Positions 38,940 through 49,219 of a stretch of DNA of 64,000 nt are shown piece after piece. The stretch comes from Acanthosepion esculentum (Eukaryota > Mollusca > Cephalopoda > Sepiida > Sepiidae), in contig OZ038478.1 of the NCBI GenBank assembly GCA_964036315.1, positions 149,254,683 to 149,318,682 on the forward strand, given 5' to 3'. The translations under genes and the position numbers were made by a program. The notes beneath the pieces were generated by a model. It worked only from the letters and a program-made list of their open reading frames with translations. It made no database searches and was not told where the DNA came from. The first letter of the stretch is position 1; each line of letters starts with the position of its first letter.

Positions 38940-41900
38940 CTGCTTTCTCTAGGGCCTGTGAAGAGTAATGCCAGAGACTAATGAGATGCGACAATTATCA
39001 TGGAACCACACTGCGTTCTCTATAGGCTGTGAAAAGGAATGCCAGAGAACAAGGAGTTGCGCCAATTTTCATGGAACCACCCTGCGTTTTCTAGAGACTG
39101 TGAAGAGGAATGCCAAAGAGTAAGGAGATGCGCCAATTGTCTTGGAACCACGCTGCCTTCTCTAGAGATTGTGAAGCGGAATGCCAGAGAGTAAGGAGAT
39201 ATGCCAATTGTCATGGCACCAACCTGCGTCTCTAGAGACTATGAAGAGGAATGCCAGAGATTAAGTAGATGAGCAAATTATCATGGAACCACTCTGCCTT
39301 CTCTAGAGACTGTGAAAAGGAATGCCAGAGAACAAGGAGTTGCTCCAATTGTCATGGAACCACCCTGCTTTCTCTAGAGACTGTGAAGAGGAATGCCAGA
39401 GAGAAGGAGATGCGCCAATTGTCATGGCACCACCTTGCGTTCTCTAGAGACTGTGAAGAAGAATGCCAGAGACTAATGACATGCGCCAATTGCCATGGAA
39501 CCACACTGCGTTCTCTAGAGACTGTGAAGAGTTATGCTAGAGAGCAAGGAGATGCGCCAATTGTCATGGAACCCCCCTGTGTTCTTTAGAGACAGTGAAG
39601 AGCGATTCCATAGAGTAGGGAGATTCGCCAATTGTCATGGGACCAACCTGCGTTCTCTAGATAATGTGAAGAGGAATGCCAGAGAGCAAGGAGATGCTCC
39701 AATTGTCATAGAACCACCGAGCGTTCTCTAGAGACTGTGATGAGGAATGCCAGAGAGTAAGGTGATGCGCCAATTGTCATGGAACCCCCCTGCGTTCTCT
39801 AGAGACTGTGAACAAGAATGCCAGAGAGCAAGGAGATGCGCCCATTGTCATGGAACCACCGTGGGTTCTCTAGATAAGGTGAAGAGGAATGCCAGAGCGT
39901 ATGGTGATGCGCCAGTTGACATGGAACCACCCTGCGTTCTCTAGAGTCTGTGAAGAGGAATGCCAGAGAGAAAGGACATGCTCCAACTGACATGGAACCA
40001 CCCTGCGTTCTCTAGAGACAGTGAAGAGGAATGCCTGAGAGTAAGGTGATGCGCCAGTTGTCATGGCACCACCCTGCGTCTCTAGAGACTGTGAAGAGGA
40101 ATGCCAGAGACTAAGGAGATGAGCCAATTGTCATCGAAAACCCTCTGCGTTCTCTGTAGACTGTGAAGAGGAATGCCAGAAACTAATAAGATGCGCCAAT
40201 GGTCATGGAACCACCCAGCGTTCTCTAGAGACTGCGAAGAGGAATACCAGAGACTAATGAGATACGCCAATTGTCATGGAACCTCCCGGATTTCTCTAGA
40301 GTCTGTGAATAGGAATGCCAGAGAGAAGGAGATGTGCCAATTGTCAAGAAACCACCCTGTGTTCTTTAGAGACAGTGAAGAGGGATTCCAGAGAGTAAGG
40401 AGATGCGCCAATTGTCATGGAACCACCCTGCGTTCTCTAAAGACTGTGAAGTGGAATGCCAGAGAGTAACGAGATGCGCCAATGACATGGGACCACTCTG
40501 CGTTCTGTAGAGACTGTGACTAGGAATGCCAGAAAGCAAGGAGATGCCCCAATTGTCATAGAACCACACTGCGTTCTCTATAGACTGTGAAGAGGAATGC
40601 CAAAGAGCAAGGAGAAGCGCCAATTGTCATCGAAAAACCCTGCGTTCTCTAGAGACTGTGAAAAGGAATGTCAGAAAGCAAGTAGATGCGCCAATTGTCA
40701 TGGAACAACCCTGCGTTCTCTAGAGACTGAGATGAGGAATGCCAGAGACTAATGAGATGCGACAATTGTCATGCAACCCTCCCTGTGTTCTCTAGAGATT
40801 GTGAAGAGGAATGCCACAAAAAATGAGATGGGCCAATGGTCATGGAACCACCCTGCGTTCTCTAGAGACTGAGATGAGGAATGCCAGAGACTAATGAGAT
40901 GCGCCAATTCTCATGGACCCTCCAGGCGTTCTCTAGTGTCTCTGAAGTGGAATGCCAGAGAGTAAGGAGATTCGCCAATTGTCATGGAACCACCCTGTGT
41001 TCTCTAGAGACTGTGAAGAGGGATGTCAGAGAGCAAGGAGCTGCGACAATTGTCATGTAACCATCCTGCTTTCTCTAGAGACTGTGATAAGCAATTCCAG
41101 ACACTAATGCGATGCACCAATAGTCATGGAACCACCCTGCCTTCTCTAGAGACTGTGAAGAGTAATGCCAGAGACTAATGAGATGCGCCACTTGTCATGG
41201 AAACCCCCTGCGTTCTCTATAGGCTGTGAAGAGGAATGCCAGAGAACAAGGAGTTGCGCCAATTTTCATGGAACCACCCCGCGTTTTCTAGAGACTGTGA
41301 AGAGGAATGCCAGAGAGTAAGGAGATGTAGCAATTGCCTTGGAACCATGCTGCCTTCTCTAGAGACTGTGAAGAGGAATGCCAGAGAGTAAGGGGATATG
41401 CCAATTGTCATGGCACCACCCTGCGTCTCTAGAGACTGTGAAGAGGAATTCCAGAGAGTAAGGAGATGAGCAAATTGTCATGGAACCACCCTGCGTTCTC
41501 TAGAGACTGTGAAGACGAATGCCAGAGAGTAAGGAGATGCGCTAATTGATATGGGACGACTCTGCGTTCTCTAGAGACTGTGAAAAGGAATGCCAGAGAA
41601 CAAGGAGTTGCTCCAATTGTCATGGAACCACCCTGCTTTCTCTAGAGACTGTGAAGAGGAATGCCAGAGAGCAAGGAGATGCGCCAATTGTCATGGCACC
41701 ACCCTGCGTTCTCTAGAGACTGTGAAGAAGTATGCCAGAGACTAATGACATGCGCCAATTGCCATGGAACCACCCTGCGTTCTCTAGAGACTGTGAAGAG
41801 TTATGCTAGAGAGCAAGGAGATGCGCCAATAGTCATGGAACCCCCTGTGTTCTTTAGAGACAGTGAAGAGCGATTCCAGAGAGTAAGGAGATGCGCCAAT

Positions 41901-41960
41901 TGTCATGGAACCACCCTGCGTTCTCTAGAGACTGTGAAGTGGAATGCCAGAGAGTAACGA
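38940..41960 (+). repeat. Second higher-order repeat inside the satellite
   Basis: Variant units at about 38940-39760 recur in order at about 41140-41960: CTCTATAGGCTGTGAA, GGAGTTGCGCCAATTTTCAT, GCGTCTCTAGAGACT (a 69-base unit), GAAGAGTTATGCTAGAGAGC and TTTAGAGACAGTGAAGAGCG. The offset is near 31 units and grows to 32, so one unit was gained or lost. Part of the same series (TTTAGAGACAGTGAAGAGGG) also occurs near 40360-40480. Confidence 0.88.
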
Positions 41961-43777
41961 GATGCGCCAACTGTCATGGAACCAGGTTGCGTTCTCTATA
42001 GACTGTGAAGAGGAATGCCAAAGAGCAAGGAGAAGCGCCAATTCTCATCGAAAACCTCTGCGTTCTCTAGAGACTGTGAAGAGGAATGCCAGAAAGCAAG
42101 GAGATTCGCCAATTTTCATGGAACCACCCCTGCGTTCTCTAGAGACTGTGAAGAGGAATGCCAGAAAGCAAGGAGATTCGCCAATTTTCATGGAACCACC
42201 CCTGCGTTCTCTAGAGACTGTGAAGTGTAATGCCAGAGACTAATGAGATGCGCCAATTGTCATGCAACCCCCCCTGCGTTCTCTAGAGTCTGTGAAGAGT
42301 AATGCCAGAGACTAATGAGATGCGCCAATTGTCATGCAACCACCCATGCGTTCTCTAGAGACTATGAAGAGGAATGCCAGAAACAAATGAGATGCGCCAA
42401 TGGTCATGGAACCACCCTACGTTCTCTAGAGACTGAGAAGAGGAATGCCAGAGACTAATGAGATGCGCCAATTGTCATGGAACCTCCAGGCGTTCTCTGG
42501 AGTCTCTGAAGGGGAATGCCAGAGAGTAAGGAGATGAGCCAATTCTCATGGAATCACCCTGCGTTCTCTAGAGACTGTGAAGAGGAATGCCAGAGAGTAA
42601 GGAGATGCGCCAATTGACATGGGACCACTCTGCGTTCTCTAGAGTCTGTGAAGAGGAATGCCAGACAGCAAGGAGATGCGCCAATTGTCATGGAGACATC
42701 CTGCGTTCTCTAGAGACTGTAAAGAGGATTGCCAGAGATTAATGACATGCGCCAATTTTCATGGAACCATCCTGCGTTCTTTAGAGACAGTGAAGAGGAA
42801 TGCCAGAGAGCAAGGAGATGCGCCTATTGTCATTGGACCCCCCTGCTATCTCTAGAGACTGTGAAGAGGAATGCCAGAGAGCAAGTATATGCGCCAATAA
42901 TCATGGAACCATCCTGCGTTCCCTAGAGACTGTGAAGAGGATTTCCAGAGTCTAATGACATGCGTCAATTGTCATGGAACAACCCTGCTTTCTCTAGAGA
43001 CTGTGAAGAGGAATGCCAGAGATCAAGGAGATACGCCAATTGTCATGGAACCACCCTGCGTTCTCTAGGGTCTGTGAAGAGGAATGCCAGAGAGCAAGGA
43101 GATGAGCTAATTGTCATGGAAGAAACCTGCGTTCTCTAGAGACTGTGAAGAGGTATGCCAGAGAGTAAGGGGATGCGCCAATTGACATGGAACCACGCTG
43201 GGTTTTCTAGAGACTGTGAAGAGGAATGCCAGAAAGCAAGGTGATGCGCCAATTGTCATGGAACCATCCTGTGTTCTCTAGAGACTGTGAAGCGGAATGC
43301 CAGAGAGTAAGGAGATGCGCTAATTGTCATGGAACCAACCTGCGTTCTCTAGAAACTGTGAAGAGGAATGCCAGATAGCAAGGACTGGCGCCAATTGTCA
43401 TGGAACCAGCCTGCGTTCTCTAGAGACTGTGAAGAGGAATTCCTGAGAGCAAGGAGATGTGCCAATTGTCATGGAACCACCCTGCGTTCTTTAGAGACTG
43501 TGAAGAGTAATGTCAGAGAACAAGGAGATGCGCCAATAATCATGGAACCATCCTGCGTTCTCTATAGACTGTGAAGAGGAATGCCAGAAAGCAAGGAGTT
43601 GCGCCAATTGTCATGGAACCACCCTGCGTTCTCTAGATTCTGTGAAGAGGAATGGCAGAGAGCAAGGAGAAGCGCCAATTGTCTTCGAACAATCCTGCGT
43701 TCTCTAGAGACTGTTATGAGGTATGCCGGATTGCAAGGAGATACGCCAATTATCATGGAACCACCCTGCGTTCTCTA

Positions 43778-43920
43778 GACACTGTGAAGAGGAATGCCAG
43801 AGTGCAAGGAAATGTGCCAATTGTCATGGGAACCACCCTGCCTTCTCTATAGAATCTGAAGAGGAACGCCAGATAGAAAAATATATATATTGTATGTCGT
43901 TCCAAGAAAACAAAAACTAA
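43778..43920 (+). pseudogene. Terminal satellite unit retaining the ORF1 frame
   Basis: The last unit reads CATGGGAACCACC where the consensus has CATGGAACCACC. The extra G keeps the reading frame, giving CANCHGNHPAFSIESEEERQ followed by IEKYIYCMSFQENKN and a stop. GNHPAFSRDC is the usual continuation of this ORF1 knuckle, so this unit preserves the ancestral frame, although its last Cys is changed (RDC to IES). Recognisable ORF1 text ends shortly after, at about 43920, where AT-rich sequence begins. Confidence 0.8.
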
Positions 43921-43924
43921 ACAC

Positions 43925-45321
43925 ACGATAAGTAAGGTTTAAATGAATTTTTAAATATAAAAATCTTTCTTGAAGCTTTTCCTTTAGTTTTAAATATCAA
44001 GGAAATAGATTAAATTTAATATTTTCAATTAGCACAAGATTTTATTGTATTTCCAAAACTAATTTAAAATGACTACAGAAATGTCTTTTTTTTTTTATAA
44101 AAAAGACAATTAGCGTCATTTTTAGTTGTCTTCATCACAATGTAATTACCTTTATTCAAAGATCTTCAAAGATAAATAATGCTTTTCTGAAATTCTATTT
44201 GAAGAATATTAAGTAATTAGTCTAATTAATATATTTTAAAGTAATGTTATTTACTTTAAGTTTAGAATATAGAAAAATGCATTTTTTATCTAACCGTAGC
44301 CGTTTATTTAATATTTTTGCGGGTTTGACAGCTTGATGAAAAATTGATATTTACCTAAGATTGTCCTATTGAGGCTTTAGACGTTAAAAGGTTAAAAGAA
44401 TTAATATTAGCGCCTTTTATATATAATATTAAAGTAAACAGTAATCTTAAAAGTTTTAGAAATTATTCTCCGTAATCGAATGTTTTATTGAATTTTAAAT
44501 GTTTTACTGTAATGTTGCTATAGTTATCGCACTTAATTTATTCTCATGTCGTGTTTAATCGACTGTATAACAGAAAATCGGCACATTATACATAAAAAAT
44601 TCAAAATTCTTAAAATGTGATGATTGTACTAAGTTATTTTTTCCATTTATGATTAGTGAACATAGAGTAAACTTGATAGCAATATCACATAATCCGTACA
44701 AGTTAATACAAAAAATGTAAGGATTTAATCTTTGATAAATTATTCTAATTAATATTTTGAAGAAAGTAAACATTTGTTGCAAAAATTCATTATATATAAA
44801 AAAAAATTAAAAGTTCTTTTTCTAATTAAAGAATGTTTAGTTTGATGGCAGTTCTTATTTAACGATTCAGACCAGATTTTCGGTGAATATCTTACAGTTT
44901 GAAAATAAATAATTCATGGTTTATATTCCTTGAAGAGTCCTGATTTTAGCTAATATGAATATGAAGCTGCATGCCATATAAATTCTCGAAATTTCATTAA
45001 TTAAGTAAGGTGAGGGGTTAATAGGTAGGTGTAAAACAAAAATATTTCTTCCAAGTTTTTCGAAAAGAAAAAAATTCTAAAATAATATTATTCAGCTGTG
45101 AATAAATCATGAAAGCTTCATTAGAATCAGAGAATCATTTGATTTTTGCAGGAAAAACAAGATTTAACCAAAATTTCGCACGTGCTCAAAAATTAAATGA
45201 TTTAATGAAATAATTAAGAAAATGCTTTGTTCTTTCCTTGTAATAACAAATAATTTGACGGTTATACTTTGATTTTATCAAGCTTTGTTCCTTTTTGATC
45301 ATGTTATGCTCTTTTTCAGCG
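43925..45321. mobile_element. Partial copy of the 17.1-19.2 kb TIR element
   Basis: The right end, reverse complemented, reads CGCTGAAAAAGAGCATAACA and then follows the terminal repeat of the 17.1-19.2 kb element (CATGATCAAAAAGGAACAAA). A short internal stretch around TTAGCGTCA near 44110 also resembles that element at 17704. No matching left end is seen; this copy appears truncated where it meets the LINE/satellite edge. Confidence 0.55.
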
Positions 45322-45336
45322 AATTATATGAAATAC

Positions 45337-45338
<2 letters not shown>

Positions 45339-45399
<61 letters not shown>
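45339..45399. repeat. (TA)n microsatellite
   Basis: An uninterrupted TA run between the right end of the TIR element and the LINE 3' end that follows. Confidence 0.97.
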
Positions 45400-45402
<3 letters not shown>

Positions 45403-45404
45403 GC

Positions 45405-45770
45405 ATTCAACCCTAAACAAGGCGAGAAGCACGCAAGGGGTTACAGAGTTGGAGCGAGAACAATGAAGAGTAATAGAGGAAAGTATGAATTGAAGGTTAG
45501 GGGTTAGATCAGGGCATCGTTACATTTGAATAGTTGGAGATTATACTATCAGGAAAACAAGAAATGGGGGGAGTTCCACAGGTGAGAAGTGCGAGACATG
45601 AAGCTATTAGAGTAGAAGAGACGGCTACATTTAACAGTTTTGAAAGGATGAGAGCGAGATGACAGCCTAGTTGAACGCTGAAATTCATGAAGTCTGGGAA
45701 CCAGCGAAAGCAGCTCATAGGAACAGTTACCGTGAAAGTATTTGTAAAAAAGACAGAAGGAGGCCACGGA
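45405..45770 (-). pseudogene. CR1/L2-like LINE ORF2 3' end
   Basis: The minus strand reads ASFCLFYKYFHGNCSYELLS, LVPRLHEFQRSTRLSSRSHP, then FYSNSFMSRTSHLWNS and, after a frameshift, SCFPDS. This is the conserved C-terminal tail of CR1/L2-type ORF2. It is the best conserved LINE piece in the window, so probably a younger insertion. The 3' end lies against the (TA)n tract at 45339-45399. Confidence 0.88.
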
Positions 45771-45794
45771 ACGTCTGTGAGAGAGACGAGATGC

Positions 45795-45894
<100 letters not shown>

Positions 45895-45903
45895 CAGCAT
45901 TGA

Positions 45904-46017
45904 AGTCAACACTCGGAGGCGACAGGTTGTTTCATGCTAGACGCAATCGTCAAGCCACATCTGTGCCCTGATGGTTGCGCCTAGCATAAAACAACCTGTT
46001 GCGTCTGAGTGTTGACT
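45904..46017. repeat. Palindrome with 49-bp arms between microsatellites
   Basis: Arms 45904-45952 and 45969-46017 are reverse complements with about five mismatches (AGTCAACACTC...CGCAATCGTCA against TGATGGTTGCG...GAGTGTTGACT), around a 16-base loop. The short tag CTCAATGTACACTTATATA occurs at 46016 and again at 46086, flanking the next TA tract. Confidence 0.9.
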
Positions 46018-46026
46018 CAATGTACA

Positions 46027-46028
<2 letters not shown>

Positions 46029-46087
<59 letters not shown>

Positions 46088-46117
46088 TCAATGTACACTT
46101 ATATATACATATATACG

Positions 46118-46193
<76 letters not shown>

Positions 46194-46195
46194 CG
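46029..46195. repeat. (TA)n, (CA)n, (TA)n microsatellite cluster
   Basis: TA 46029-46085, a short unique tag, then CA and a second TA run to about 46195. Confidence 0.96.
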
Positions 46196-46305
46196 CTCTA
46201 CCTCTAAAATTGAACACTTTATCCCATAGCACGCCTTAAAACCAGATTTATTCATATACATATATATATAGTTAAATTCCCAGATCATCTCTGTGGACAA
46301 GACAT

Positions 46306-46475
46306 ATTGGTATAAAATGACAATGGGAAAAATCTTAGATCTTGCCGACGCGTTTCGTCTTCCGACTTTTTCAAGGCAACAGAGATACTTCGGATCCATT
46401 TTTGCCTTGAAAAAGTCGGAAGACGAAACGCGTCGGCAAGATCTAAGATTTTTCCAATTGTCATTTTATACCAAT
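46306..46475. repeat. Near-perfect 74-bp-arm palindrome with hammerhead-like motifs
   Basis: Arms 46306-46379 and 46402-46475 differ at about one position around a 22-base loop. Each arm, read toward its outer end, carries UUGCC, a decayed core UUGAAAA, a GUC-GGAA-GAC stem-loop, GAAA, the palindrome CGCG, UC and GGCAA. This follows the order stem I, core, stem II, GAAA, stem III, cleavage site, stem I of a type I hammerhead. Stem I pairing (UUGCC/GGCAA) is perfect, but the CUGAUGA core is not conserved. Because of the symmetry, both strands encode nearly the same peptide. It may be two inverted Penelope-type terminal repeats with no interior. Confidence 0.9.
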
Positions 46476-46479
46476 ACAC

Positions 46480-46488
46480 ATATATATA

Positions 46489-46535
<47 letters not shown>

Positions 46536-46556
46536 TATATATATATTTTATATATA

Positions 46557-46600
<44 letters not shown>

Positions 46601-46620
46601 TATTATATATATCATATATA

Positions 46621-46697
<77 letters not shown>
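46480..46697. repeat. Long interrupted (TA)n microsatellite
   Basis: TA runs with ATAATA, TATGTA and TTTTATATATAAATA interruptions, about 220 bases. Confidence 0.97.
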
Positions 46698-46700
<3 letters not shown>

Positions 46701-46929
46701 TACTCTATATCTATAAGAGGACTATATGAATATGATAATGATGTTTTTTAGGCTTTTCCAACTGTTTATATCATTCAGGTGAACTAAAAGTTTTCAGTAT
46801 AGGCATTGTCTGTTTGTCACATAGTGGAATTCTTTTGGAACGGAACATTAAATTCAATTATCGCATAAGTGATATAATGTGTCAAACGATCATCATAAAA
46901 CCTATTTAGTTTGTTGTGCATATATAAAT

Positions 46930-47046
46930 ATAGAAAGCTGTATAATACCATTCCTACTATATGCCAGAAACATCTGAACTATCTCTTCACAGATGAAGTG
47001 GCTGAACAATAGAAATGTCTTTATACAGAAGGATGCTGAGAATGCA
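46930..47046 (+). pseudogene. RTE-like LINE C-terminal scrap
   Basis: The plus strand reads IPFLLYARNI, a stop, then TISSQMK and, after a frame change, NNRNVFIQKDAEN. This corresponds to the SILLYGSECWTISSQMKKRL / MWFYRRMLRI segment of RTE-type proteins. It ends about 55 bases before the solo LTR. Confidence 0.7.
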
Positions 47047-47099
47047 ATAGGCTTAACATGATTTTTTTTTAAAAATTGAAACTGGAATTAAACCGGATG

Positions 47100-47981
47100 C
47101 TTATTGTTATGGTCCAGGTTCCTTGTACCACGGTGATGGTCCAAGGTAGAACCAATGAAGAATAACTCGAACACAGTTATCGAATAACACAGATATATAT
47201 TACACATAGAATATATGTACAAAAGAGTAGAAGTGTTAGTAATAACAATCAGGTTAGTTTAGAGAGAACTATGTTGTCTCGAAGTAGCACTATTCCAATG
47301 TCTTACAGTAATCGTCTGACGCGACTCTGTCTGACTGACTCATTGACTGGCTGACTGACTGACTCACGATGTTTAACAACACGGCCACGTGTGTCGAATG
47401 TGGCACAAGGCCGGTTTAATGTGGGCTTTCCGAGCCCGTAGGCTCGGGCAAAAATTGCCCGTAGAACCCGTATAAACGGGATCGGGGTGGTCAACCACCT
47501 CGAACGAGGCTCTGCCCTTCGGCGGAGCCTTGTCCGAGTTCCTCTCTGCCCAAAGGCAGAGAGTTCCCCTCTGCCTCAGAGGCAGAGAGTTCGACCGAAT
47601 AGCTGAGACGTCCAAAAAGGATTGACTCACTCACGATGTTTAACAACACGCCCACGTGTGTCGAATGTGGCACAAGGCCGGTTTAATGTGGGCTTTCCGA
47701 GCCCGTAGGCTCGGGCAAAAATTGCCCGTAGATCCAGTATAAACGGGATCGGGGTGGTCAACCACCCCAAACGAGGTTCTGCCCTTCGGCGGAACCTCGT
47801 CCGTGTTCCTCTCTGCCCAAAGACAGAGAGTTCCCCTCTGCCTCAGAGGCAGAGAGTTCGACTGATAGCTGAGACGTCCAAAAAGGACTGACTCACTCAC
47901 TCCTGCTTCCTCTTGAGGCGCAGTATATATGAGGTACGGAATAGTCCATTCTTATTATGGGTAAGTTCCCATAACACTTAT
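47100..47981. mobile_element. Solo LTR of an LTR retrotransposon with 5-bp TSD
   Basis: The LTR spans 47105-47976 (872 bp), starts TGTTATGG and ends CCATAACA, so its ends are an 8-bp inverted repeat with the canonical TG...CA. It is flanked by CTTAT at 47100-47104 and again at 47977-47981, a perfect 5-bp target-site duplication. No retroviral-type coding region lies next to it, so it is a solo LTR left by recombination. Transcriptional orientation is unclear: TATA-like tracts exist on both strands near the ends. Its middle is a GC-rich tandem duplication. Confidence 0.88.
47367..47900. repeat. 267-bp tandem duplication of a GC-rich, hairpin-rich block
   Basis: Copies at 47367-47633 and 47634-47900 differ at few positions. 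Each contains several perfect small hairpins (GAGCCCGTAGGCTC; CCCGTATAAACGGG; CTCTGCCCAAAGGCAGAG; CTCTGCCTCAGAGGCAGAG). GC content is far above the surroundings. Short minus-strand frames here are by-products. A diverged single copy lies at 61.0-61.2 kb. Confidence 0.95.
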
Positions 47982-49020
47982 ACATATAATAAGAAAGAGA
48001 CAGCTGAAGTATTTATGGCACATGATAAAAAATATAGTTTAGAATATGTGACATTCACACGATTTATTGGTGTCACGTGTGACTGTGGTAGCGAGTAATG
48101 TACTGATCAAGCATGAGTAAATATATAACAGAACCAGGACTGCGATGTCTGCTGAAAAGGCAAATAGTACTAAGAGCTCCAAAAGGATATAATTTTGTGG
48201 AAAGTAATGATTGGTCATTTCGGTACAGCTCAGCAAATGTAGAATAGTTATATTCGATGTACCTTGCCTGAAAATGTAATATAGGAGCTAGATCGATTGA
48301 CAAATTACTTGGTTGTGCATTATTACAAAATAAACGGAAATGTGTTCATATTATTCACAACCATTTTCACCGATGTATATTTTTCTTTAATACATCACAT
48401 TGCATTTTCCATATATAGATGGATATATATTAACAAGAGACCTCTGAATGCCAATGTAAAAATGAAATGCACAGAGAAATTGTAATCGAATCCGTATTTT
48501 CATTATTTTCTAAACAAGAATTATGATAAATATTTATCTCAGTCCCAGATATCCGTATGCATATTTTCACATGTTTGTATGTATGCAATTATTAAAAGGT
48601 CTAATCATTAAATCATTTGCTAAGCCCTAAGATTTTTCTTTCGTGTATTCATATCTCTTTTATGTGTGTCTTTATGTATATAAAAAAATAGACATATCAA
48701 TATATCTATCCGGCCGAACCTCCATCATATATTCATATCAATACATCTGACTACAGATATTCTCCATCCCTTATATTCTCATCCTGTTTGACAAAAAGAT
48801 GTAAGATAGGAAGCAATTTACCTGGAAGATAACTAATTGAATTCACGCGGTTGAGGAATATACTGGCAAACTTTCATGAGATAGTTGACGGCCGTGTAAC
48901 TCCTCCTATGTTTTATGAATTAATCTGTTAATTATATGTTTGGGAAGAGAGCATGGAACAGACACATGATGAGGTGCCAAAAATCTAATACGATATAAAA
49001 CAATAGTTGTTTGTTATATG
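47982..49020. other. Unrecognised AT-rich sequence
   Basis: No recognisable gene, RNA or repeat. Confidence 0.4.
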
Positions 49021-49029
49021 AGCTGGAGT

Positions 49030-49215
49030 TCGGTCGTGGTCAATGGAAAGGAGGATAAATGGATAACGGCTCAAACTGAGGAATCGTAGAGGGGAGTTCA
49101 AATTCCATTCGAATTCGTTACTAACACCCTTGGGAAAGGTGTGAACTCCAACTATGGGTAAATAGCAGGACAGACTGGGTTCTATAGTCTTGGATGCAAC
49201 TGGTCTAGGAGAAGG
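49030..49215 (+). mobile_element. tRNA-derived SINE, probable
   Basis: TGGTCAATGG near 49036 fits a pol III A box, and GAGTTCAAATTCC near 49095 fits a B box, about 60 bases apart. They are followed by ACACCCTTGGGAAAGG...CTATGGGTAAATAG, a tract also found after the 5S-derived segment at 59.98 kb. The shared tract behind two different pol III heads is how SINE families with a common central domain look. Exact ends were not determined. Confidence 0.6.
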
Positions 49216-49219
49216 TCAA

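Larger units (their letters stand above)
35982..43875 (+). repeat. 71-bp satellite built from LINE zinc-knuckle codons, ~111 units
   Basis: The unit starts GAAGAGGAATGCCAGAGAGC and ends CTCTAGAGACTGT; by direct count the consensus is 71 bases. About 7.9 kb divided by 71 gives roughly 111 units. Read in the ORF1 frame it codes EECQRARRCANCHG, the Cys-rich core of the third zinc knuckle, after which the frame is lost because 71 is not a multiple of three. Divergence between units is modest (mostly a few substitutions each), with rare 1-2 base indels and a TCTAGA site in most units. No spacer separates the units, and LINE sequence continues on both sides (35.3-36.0 and 43.8-43.9 kb). Open frames of 60-70 codons on both strands are by-products of the periodicity. 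Confidence 0.97.

Noticed and set aside
35982..43875. CRISPR-like array
   Set aside because: Units are contiguous without unique spacers, the unit is 71 bp and coding-derived, and the context is eukaryotic LINE sequence.
35982..43920. Dozens of 60-106 codon open frames on both strands across the 71-bp array
   Set aside because: They arise because the unit is 71 bp: a frame passes through three units before meeting the same stop (TAG in CTCTAG). They are not separate genes; 62-71 codons is the length this predicts.
46293..46751. 152-codon plus-strand frame
   Set aside because: It consists of palindrome sequence followed by translated (TA)n (Ile-Tyr repeats).
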